DNA of 64,000 nucleotides from Chitinophagaceae bacterium (GTDB lineage: Bacteria > Bacteroidota > Bacteroidia > Chitinophagales > Chitinophagaceae): NCBI GenBank assembly GCA_016720745.1, contig JADKKA010000018.1, positions 1,054,001 to 1,118,000 of the forward strand. The letters run 5' to 3'. The notes below the pieces were generated by a model. It saw nothing but the letters and a program-made list of their open reading frames with translations. It was not told the DNA's origin and searched no databases. A program made the position numbers and the translations under genes. Shown here piece by piece: positions 57,995-64,000 of the stretch. Every line of letters starts with the position of its first letter. The first letter of the stretch is position 1.

Positions 57995-59362
57995 ATGTAT
58001 TAATTCTTTCGGCCGTCCTCGGTGTAGTGATGATGTTCAGTGGCATCCTGCTGAAAAGCAAGGCGGCCCTGCGCAATGTGGCCATTACCGGTATGGTATT
58101 GCTCCTGCTGGTGAATATCCTTGAAATGTGCGGTACCGTATTTTTCAGGATCAATGCGGCAGATATGCTGGGCTTTGACCGCTTTTCACTTTTGTTCAAT
58201 ACAACAGCGATTGCCGCTACCTTGATTTACCTGCTTTTATCGGCGAGAGATATTGAGAAAGTGGGTGTGAACTATGCAGAATATTTCGCCCTGATTTTTT
58301 TCATCATCTGTGGGATTACCCTTTCCATTTCATTCAAATCCCTGTTGATCCTCTTCCTGGGAATAGAAATCATTTCTATTCCATTGTATATCCTCACCGG
58401 CAGTGATAAGCGCAACCTGAAGAGCAACGAAGCTTCGCTGAAATATTTCCTGATGGGATCTTTCTCCACCGGACTGATGCTGATGGGGATTGCCCTTTTA
58501 TATGGTGCTACCGGTACTTTTCAGACTGTACTGCGACTGGGGCCCGATCAGTTGCCTACGCCCATGATGCTGGGCGGAATGCTGCTGCTGATGTTCTCTA
58601 TGTCATTCAAAGTATCACTGGCACCTTTTCATTTCTGGACACCGGATGTATGATGGTGCTCCCTCTGTATGCACTTCTTTCATGGCAACAATCGTCAAGG
58701 GTGCCGTCTTCATTGCATTCATCAAACTCTTTGGTGGTTATTTTGCGGTGCTGCAACCCAAGTGGCAGATTTTTGCCGGAATCATCACGGTGGCAACACT
58801 CTTTATCGGTAATATCACGGCGGTATTCCAGCAAAGTGTCAAGCGGATGCTGGCTTATTCCAGTATAGCCCAGGCTGGTTTCATGATGCTGGCTATTTAT
58901 GCCAATAACACAGATGGAAGAGAAGGACTCCTGCTCTATACTATCGCGTATAGCCTTGCAACGATCGGCATCTTCGCCGTACTGATCAAAATGAATGATT
59001 ATACATTCAGTGGTTTCAATGGATTTGCCAAACACCAGCCTTTACTGGCGGCCACCACCACTATCTTTCTTTTATCACTGGCGGGTATCCCGTTAACGGC
59101 CGGTTTCATGGCTAAATTTTATATGCTCAAGAGTACATTGGCTACAGGCAATGGCATGTGGCTGGTGATTGTAGCAGTGCTGATGGCTGCAGTGAGTGTC
59201 TATTATTATTTCCGCGTGATCCAGGCTATGTACTTCCGGGAAGGGGATGATCCAAAGATTGTTGTCAGTCCCGCCTTCAAATGGACCCTGGTTGTCCTGG
59301 CCGCCCTCGTGATCCTGCTGGGTATTTACCCCAACCTCATTACTTTCTGGATCTATTTCTAA
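57991..59362 (+). pseudogene. nuoN: NADH-quinone oxidoreductase subunit N, two-base deletion splits the frame
   Basis: Third antiporter-like subunit. The first part (57991-58653) reads to LAPFHFWTPDV then stops, and the second (58646-59362) begins YDGAPSVCTSFMATIVK in the next frame. Every NuoN has an unbroken FHFWTPDVYDGAP-type segment, so the sequence GATGTATGAT should read GATGTATATGAT; two bases are missing. Repaired, the protein is about 457 residues with normal helices. The second part has its own ATG overlapping the first stop by eight bases, so expression as two coupled pieces is conceivable but unlikely. Loss of NuoN would disable complex I, so a sequence error is the simplest reading. 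Confidence 0.9.
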
Positions 59363-59403
59363 AAGCCTCCTCCTCCGGCAATGGCTGATTCAGTACCTTC
59401 GGG

Positions 59404-60687
59404 ATGAATATGAATTTCCGGGATATACTGGCATTGGCTTTTCGCACTGTTCGCAGCAATAAACTGCGGACCGGCCTCACTGTATCTATCATTGCATTTG
59501 GCATCATGGCATTGATTGGAATCATTACTGCCATCAAAGCCATGAACCAGAAATTCATGGAGAGTTTTTCTACCATGGGGGCCAATGCTTTTACTGTGCG
59601 TTTCAAGGAAAGGAATATCCGTTTTGGCGGAGGTAACAATGGTGATGTAAAACTGTCGAAGAAAGGACAGCGGAAAGAAAAAAAATCAAGTCTGGGTAAG
59701 CCGATCACAAAAGATGAAGCAGAATTTTTTGTGCAGCGTTATAATTTCCCATCCGTCAAGAGTATATCCATTTTTGGCAACCGCAATAATATTGTCTCCT
59801 GGGAAACCAGGAAGACCAGTCCCAATGTTGCCTTGTTCGGCGGGGATGAAGGGTATTTGCAGCTCAATGGATTTACGCTGCTGGTGGGGAGGAATATCAA
59901 CCGGCAGGATGTATTATCCGGAAGGAACGTTTGTATCCTTGGATATGATGTAGCAAAAAAATTGTTCAGGGAAGGGGTGGAGCGGGCCGTGAATACCGTG
60001 ATCCGGATCAATAATATTCCTTACCGGGTAGTGGGGGTGCTGGAAAGCCGGGGATCTTCCTTTGGTTTCAGCCGGGATAATGCGGTGATTTCTACTTATA
60101 CCAATGTGGACCGGAATTTTCCATCCGGTTTCTCCTTTGTAATTGGCGTAATGACCAATGACCTGATGAAGGTGTCGCAGGCCATGGGGGAGGCGGAGGG
60201 TATTTTCAGGGGGGTGCGTAAGCTCAATACTACAGAAGATAACAATTTCGTCATAGACCGTAGCGACAGTGTGGCGGAAAAAGCCATGAACAGCCTGGGC
60301 TTCCTCACGGTATCTGCCACGGTGATCGGGATGATCACATTGATCGGGGCGGCAATTGGACTGATGAATATTATGCTGGTCTCCGTATCGGAGCGGACCC
60401 GGGAGGTAGGACTGGTCAAGGCCATCGGAGGGAAGAAAAACATGGTCAGCCGGCAGTTCCTGATGGAAGCCATTATTATCAGTATGATGGGGGCCTTTTT
60501 TGGCATCCTGCTGGGGATATTTGTAGGTAATCTTTTCTCTATCGTGCTAAACACCGGATTTGTGGTGCCCTGGAACTGGGTACTCTATGGTATTATAATC
60601 TGCTCCCTGGTGGGATTACTGGCCGGATTGTACCCGGCACTCAAGGCCGGAAAGCTCAATCCGATCGAGGCGCTCCGATACGAATAG
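59404..60687 (+). CDS. MacB/FtsX-type ABC transporter permease
   Basis: A 427-residue permease. One N-terminal helix (LTVSIIAFGIMALIGIITAI), a large periplasmic MacB-PCD-like domain at about 45-280 and three C-terminal helices (FLTVSATVIGMITLIGAAIG, IIISMMGAFFGILLGIFVGN, WVLYGIIICSLVGLLAGLYP) are visible. The FtsX signature SERTREVGLVKAIGGKK precedes the second helix, and it ends PIEALRYE. Such permeases use mechanotransmission to export peptides, lipoproteins or toxins from the periplasm. No ATPase gene is adjacent in the window. It starts 41 bp after nuoN. Confidence 0.92.
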   Translation: MNMNFRDILALAFRTVRSNKLRTGLTVSIIAFGIMALIGIITAIKAMNQKFMESFSTMGANAFTVRFKERNIRFGGGNNGDVKLSKKGQRKEKKSSLGKPITKDEAEFFVQRYNFPSVKSISIFGNRNNIVSWETRKTSPNVALFGGDEGYLQLNGFTLLVGRNINRQDVLSGRNVCILGYDVAKKLFREGVERAVNTVIRINNIPYRVVGVLESRGSSFGFSRDNAVISTYTNVDRNFPSGFSFVIGVMTNDLMKVSQAMGEAEGIFRGVRKLNTTEDNNFVIDRSDSVAEKAMNSLGFLTVSATVIGMITLIGAAIGLMNIMLVSVSERTREVGLVKAIGGKKNMVSRQFLMEAIIISMMGAFFGILLGIFVGNLFSIVLNTGFVVPWNWVLYGIIICSLVGLLAGLYPALKAGKLNPIEALRYE

Positions 60688-60908
60688 TTGTTCGAAACCG
60701 TTTGCATTTAAGGGGGCGGGCCGGAGCCGGAATTTTCTTATCAAATTATTTATCAGGGGCTTGTTTCATTTGAAAAAATCCCTAACTTGACCCTCCCTAT
60801 CTCAGAATATGAGGAGTGGGGTTTTTTGTATAATCTTTTTTCTTAGCATTGTACAACTAACGGGAATATCATATCTAACATTTCAAAAAAAACTAAAAAC
60901 ACAAGATC

Positions 60909-61763
60909 ATGGCAGAGATTAAACCCACTGCATCAGTTAAGGCTACTTCTGTTCAACCAAAGAAAAGCAGCAACGCCATTTCATGGATTGCTCCTGTTGT
61001 TTGTATTATCGCCGGTTATGCTATCTGGCGTTTTATTCTGGGCGGTGCCGATGGATTTACCGAGCCTGATAAGGCTGGTGGATTCTGGCCTCACCACAAA
61101 GGACCCAAAGATGCCCTTCACAGGATTTACGAAGGGGGTATCATCGTTCCCCTGCTGATTGGTATGCTGTTGATGGTAATCGTTTTCTCTATTGAGCGTT
61201 TCCTGACCATCCGCAAAGCACTGGGAAGTGGATCAATCTCTGACTTTATCCGTAAAGTACAATACCACCTGGCTAACCGCAATGTTGATGCGGCTTTGTC
61301 TGAGTGCGACAAACAAAAAGGTTCTGTAGGTAATGTAATGAAAGCAGGTCTGCGTCGCTACAAAGAAATGATCAGCGAAGGCGGATTGTCTACCGAGCAA
61401 AAAGTAGTAGCCATCCAGAAAGAAGTGGAAGAAGCCACTGCCCTGGAACTGCCCATGCTGCAGAAAAACCTGGTATTCCTTTCTACCATTACATCAGTTG
61501 GTACCCTGATCGCCCTCTTGGGAACGGTATTGGGTATGATCCGTTCATTTGCCGCACTGGGTGAAGATGGTGGTGGTGGAGCAGCCGGTGACCTGGCGGT
61601 TGGTATCTCTGAGGCCCTGTATAATACAGCCCTGGGTATCGGTACTTCAGCCCTGGCCCTGATCATGTATAACGTGTTCACAACCAAGATTGACGCTATC
61701 ACATATGGTATAGATGAGTCAGGCTTTACCCTGACACAAAGCTTTGCCTCCCTGTACAAATAA
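60909..61763 (+). CDS. exbB: MotA/TolQ/ExbB proton channel family protein
   Basis: A 284-residue inner-membrane motor subunit. The first helix is at about 22-42 (ISWIAPVVCIIAGYAIWRFI) and another is at about 80-97 (VPLLIGMLLMVIVFSIERF). The conserved channel core is LSTITSVGTLIALLGTVLGMIRSF and DLAVGISEALYNTALGIGTSAL (each read in two parts), at about 195-265. It forms a pentamer around ExbD to use proton-motive force. It heads the exbB-exbD-exbD-tonB operon. The 221-bp gap before it includes a GC-rich stem with a T6 run near 60791-60838. Confidence 0.93.
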   Translation: MAEIKPTASVKATSVQPKKSSNAISWIAPVVCIIAGYAIWRFILGGADGFTEPDKAGGFWPHHKGPKDALHRIYEGGIIVPLLIGMLLMVIVFSIERFLTIRKALGSGSISDFIRKVQYHLANRNVDAALSECDKQKGSVGNVMKAGLRRYKEMISEGGLSTEQKVVAIQKEVEEATALELPMLQKNLVFLSTITSVGTLIALLGTVLGMIRSFAALGEDGGGGAAGDLAVGISEALYNTALGIGTSALALIMYNVFTTKIDAITYGIDESGFTLTQSFASLYK

Positions 61764-61827
61764 TGCAGGAGCATCTTTGTATGGAAAATGGTAAAAAATT
61801 CATCTAAACTGTAAATAGTAATTAATT

Positions 61828-62496
61828 ATGCCAAGTGTCAAGATACCGAGGAAGAGTACGGATACGGACATGACTCCATTCGTGGACATTGCCTTCCTTA
61901 TCCTCTCCTTCTTCATTATGGCTACGAAATTCAAGCCACCTGAGCCGGTGGAGATCAAAACGCCGGGTTCTGTGCTGTCGCAAAAACTGCCCGAGAACAA
62001 TGCAGTTCTGATCACCATTGATTCTACAAACCGGGTTTATTTCAGTGTGATGTCAGAAAAGGACAAAACCAAGTATGATGCCATTATCAATGACATCAAT
62101 ACCACGCAAAGTCTTGGACTGACCCCTGCTGAAATTCAGAACTATCGCCAGACTTATGCAGTAGGTGTACCCTTCGGCGGATTAAAGCAATTACTGGCTA
62201 CAAATTTCAAAGATCAGCCAAGTTTGAAACAACCGGGTATTCCGGTACTGGATACCCTGAATAATCAGCTGGTACACTGGATCGGTGCAGCCAAAAGAGC
62301 TTTTGCCGGAGAGAAAGGGTTTAAATACCTCATCAAAGGAGACGGGCATTCGAAATACCCCACATTTGAGGCGGTGATTTCAGCGCTCAAGAAAAATGAT
62401 GAGTTCAAGTACAACCTGGTAACCGCACTGGATGATGTGCCTTCCGGCAGTGAGTTCAGTAAAGCGCAGTATTTCGTTCCGGAAAACAAGAAGTAA
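61828..62496 (+). CDS. exbD: ExbD/TolR family biopolymer transport protein (first copy)
   Basis: A 222-residue motor subunit. The N-terminal STDTDMTPFVDIAFLILSFF contains the single membrane helix and the proton-relay Asp. The periplasmic domain is longer than the usual roughly 140 residues, with an insertion at about 70-150, and its C-terminal part includes KYLIKGDGHSKYPTFEAVIS, typical of ExbD. It is followed 26 bp later by a second ExbD gene, the normal Bacteroidota pair. Confidence 0.93.
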   Translation: MPSVKIPRKSTDTDMTPFVDIAFLILSFFIMATKFKPPEPVEIKTPGSVLSQKLPENNAVLITIDSTNRVYFSVMSEKDKTKYDAIINDINTTQSLGLTPAEIQNYRQTYAVGVPFGGLKQLLATNFKDQPSLKQPGIPVLDTLNNQLVHWIGAAKRAFAGEKGFKYLIKGDGHSKYPTFEAVISALKKNDEFKYNLVTALDDVPSGSEFSKAQYFVPENKK

Positions 62497-62522
62497 TATT
62501 TTAACTAACAAAATTTTTCAAT

Positions 62523-63165
62523 ATGGCTAGTATAGACAGCGGTGGTGGTGATGGCGGTCATAAGAAAGGCCCGGGTGTGAAGAAAGCCAAAAAACTTTCT
62601 ACCCGCGTTGACATGACTCCCATGGTGGACCTCGGGTTCCTGCTGATCACGTTCTTCGTGTTCACGGCAACCATGAACGAGCCTACCGCCCTCGACCTGA
62701 ATATGCCAAAGGATGTGGATGACGAAAAGAAAAAGACCGAGGTAAAAGAATCCTCCGTGCTGACCATCATGCTCGGCAAAGGGGACCAGGTCTATTATTA
62801 TGAGGGAAAGCTGGAGCCGGATGCTTCCAACTTTAAGCAAACCACATACAAAGGCATCAGGGATATCATCATCAACAAGAAAGCAGAAGTAAAAAGCCGT
62901 TTTAACCCGGCTACCGTGGATCCCAAGGCCTGCGAGGATGAAAAAACCAGGCCAAGAAAAGGGTGATCCCGATTGGGAAAACGCCTGTAAGGATATCGAT
63001 TTTACCGTGATCATCAAGCCTGACGATGACGCCAGCTACAAGAACACGGTGGATATCCTGGACGAAATGACCATTAACCAGGTAAAACGTTATGCCCTGG
63101 TGAAGCCGTTTGAGGATGAGGTCAAAGTGATCAGGGCCACAGAGTCCGCCAACGGCATTAAATAA
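62523..63165 (+). pseudogene. ExbD/TolR family protein (second copy), one-base frameshift in an A6 run
   Basis: The N-terminal half has STRVDMTPMVDLGFLLITFF, the ExbD helix with its relay Asp. The frame ends early at 62966. Taking one A from the run 62941-62946 joins it to the continuation EKPGQEKGDPDWENACKDID and DEMTINQVKRYALVKPFEDE, giving about 213 residues with a complete periplasmic domain. The break is exactly one extra base in a homopolymer, as in dinB and tonB. Both halves are well conserved, so the gene itself appears functional in nature. Confidence 0.88.
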
Positions 63166-63218
63166 CATCAGTTTGTGGAATCTTCCCGGTTCCGCATCTA
63201 ATAAAAAACGCTACGTAA

Positions 63219-64000
63219 ATGGAAGCAAACAAAATCTTATCAGCCGACCTCCTTGACATCGTCTTTGAGGGAAGGAATAAGGAATATGGGGCGTATGAGC
63301 TTCGGAGAACCTACAACAGGCGTATCACCCGTGCCCTTATTATCACAGCCTCTGTGGCGGGCCTGGCCCTCCTCGGATCTGTGATTTCCAGCCAGATGAA
63401 GAACAGCAAAGACAACCGGGTCAAGCAGTCAGAAATGACGATCCAGGATGTAAAGCAGGAAGAAAAGAAAGAACCCCCGCCGCCACCGCCGCCGCCCCCG
63501 CCCAAGCAGGAGCCGCCTAAAGTGGAAATGAAACAGTTCACTCCTCCTGTGATCAAGAAGGATGAGGAAGTGGAAAAACCACCTCCACCACAGGAAGAAC
63601 TGAAAGAAGTAAAAATCGCTGAAGTTGACCAGGAAGGTGTGAAGGACGAGAATATCGTTACCCCCCGTTGTGGTTGATGAAGGCAAGCAGGTGGTGGAAG
63701 AAAAACCTGTAGAAGACGAAAACAAGATATTTGACAAGGTGGAGATTGAAGCCAGTTTCCCCGGTGGCGACAGCAAATGGCGCCGCTACCTCGAATCAAA
63801 CTGTAACGGACAGGTAGCTTCTGATAACGGAGCTCCCGAAGGAACCTACACTACCGTGGTGCAGTTTGTCGTGGACAAGGAAGGTAATATCTCCGACGTT
63901 CGTTCCCTGACTAATCATGGTTATGGAATGGAGGAAGAAGCCATGAGGGTTATCAAAAAAGGCCCGAAATGGACACCAGCCGTACAGAACGGCCGTCAGG
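63219..64000 (+). pseudogene. Energy transducer TonB (second locus), one-base frameshift in a C6 run, cut by window end
   Basis: The N-terminus KILSADLLDIVFEGRNKEYG is paralogous to the TonB at 40420. A helix follows at about 35-54, then a Glu/Lys/Pro linker with a run of about ten prolines. The frame stops at 63677. Removing one C from 63661-63666 restores IVTPVVVDEGKQVVEEKP and continues to the TonB C-terminal domain (FPGGDSKWRRYLESNC, VVQFVVDKEGNISDV, KKGPKWTPAVQNGRQ) up to the last base. The remaining C-terminus lies outside. It should couple the ExbB/D motor to outer-membrane receptors. Confidence 0.87.

Noticed and set aside
1..64000. tRNA, rRNA, tmRNA, SRP RNA or RNase P RNA genes
   Set aside because: I scanned the intergenic gaps by eye for tRNA-like T-arm and CCA-end patterns and conserved RNA cores and saw none; a covariance-model search would be decisive.

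Overview
This window is a contiguous piece of a Bacteroidota chromosome, most likely from Chitinophagaceae. The evidence is a SusC/SusD pair, a type IX secretion C-terminal domain, a short primary sigma factor of about 289 residues, promoters of the TTTG-N19-TAnnTTTG type, frequent GTG/TTG starts, and a RagA/ExbD/TonB gene vocabulary. This is inference from gene content; no 16S gene is present. I see no tRNA, rRNA, CRISPR array, transposase or phage gene.

Layout. 1-3.0 kb: an iron-sulfur-cluster repair protein (cut by the left edge), a PAS histidine kinase and a receiver-CRP fusion regulator. 3.0-9.7 kb: two Hsp20 genes, an S4 RNA-binding protein, a dipeptidyl peptidase IV, an M20 dipeptidase and a frameshifted dinB. 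9.7-13.5 kb: the minus-strand block rpoD-ffh-rpsP-rimM. 13.7-18.9 kb: a START-like protein, a conserved unknown, an LptF/G permease, a T9SS cargo protein and a lipoprotein. 18.9-27.3 kb: a CDF transporter, OsmC and Rrf2 genes leading into sulfate assimilation (peroxiredoxin, cysH, cysD, cysN, a precorrin-2 dehydrogenase-TauE fusion, metZ). 27.3-31.3 kb: two pseudouridine synthases, a Spy/CpxP-like protein and rlmN. 31.4-38.4 kb: a thiolase, a small secreted protein and a SusC-SusD-lipoprotein set. 38.4-40.3 kb: hisS with a low-molecular-weight phosphatase. 40.4-44.3 kb: a tonB operon with a small membrane protein, a phosphate-binding-like lipoprotein and a TPR protein. 44.5-59.4 kb: the full complex I operon nuoA-N with short NuoG and extra small genes. 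59.4 kb to the end: a MacB-type permease and a second Ton motor operon (exbB-exbD-exbD-tonB), cut by the right edge.

How the genes work together. Sulfate is activated (CysDN) and reduced by the APS-reductase-type CysH. Sulfite then needs siroheme, to which the fusion protein's N-terminal half contributes, and the fusion's TSUP domain could export excess sulfite. MetZ fixes sulfide into homocysteine. An Rrf2 regulator with four cysteines sits at the front with a well-formed promoter. Complex I builds proton-motive force, which the two ExbB/D-TonB systems spend on SusCD-type outer-membrane import.

Two sequence-level themes stand out. First, at least four reading frames (dinB, a small gene between nuoC and nuoD, the second exbD, the right-edge tonB) are each broken by one extra base in a homopolymer, and nuoN lacks two bases. 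This looks more like residual sequencing or assembly error than decay. Second, many intergenic gaps, above all inside the nuo operon, carry short palindromic or tandem repeats of several families, including a 77/78-bp palindrome, start-codon-proximal CCCCTTTAGGGG-type dyads and a 60-bp tandem array.
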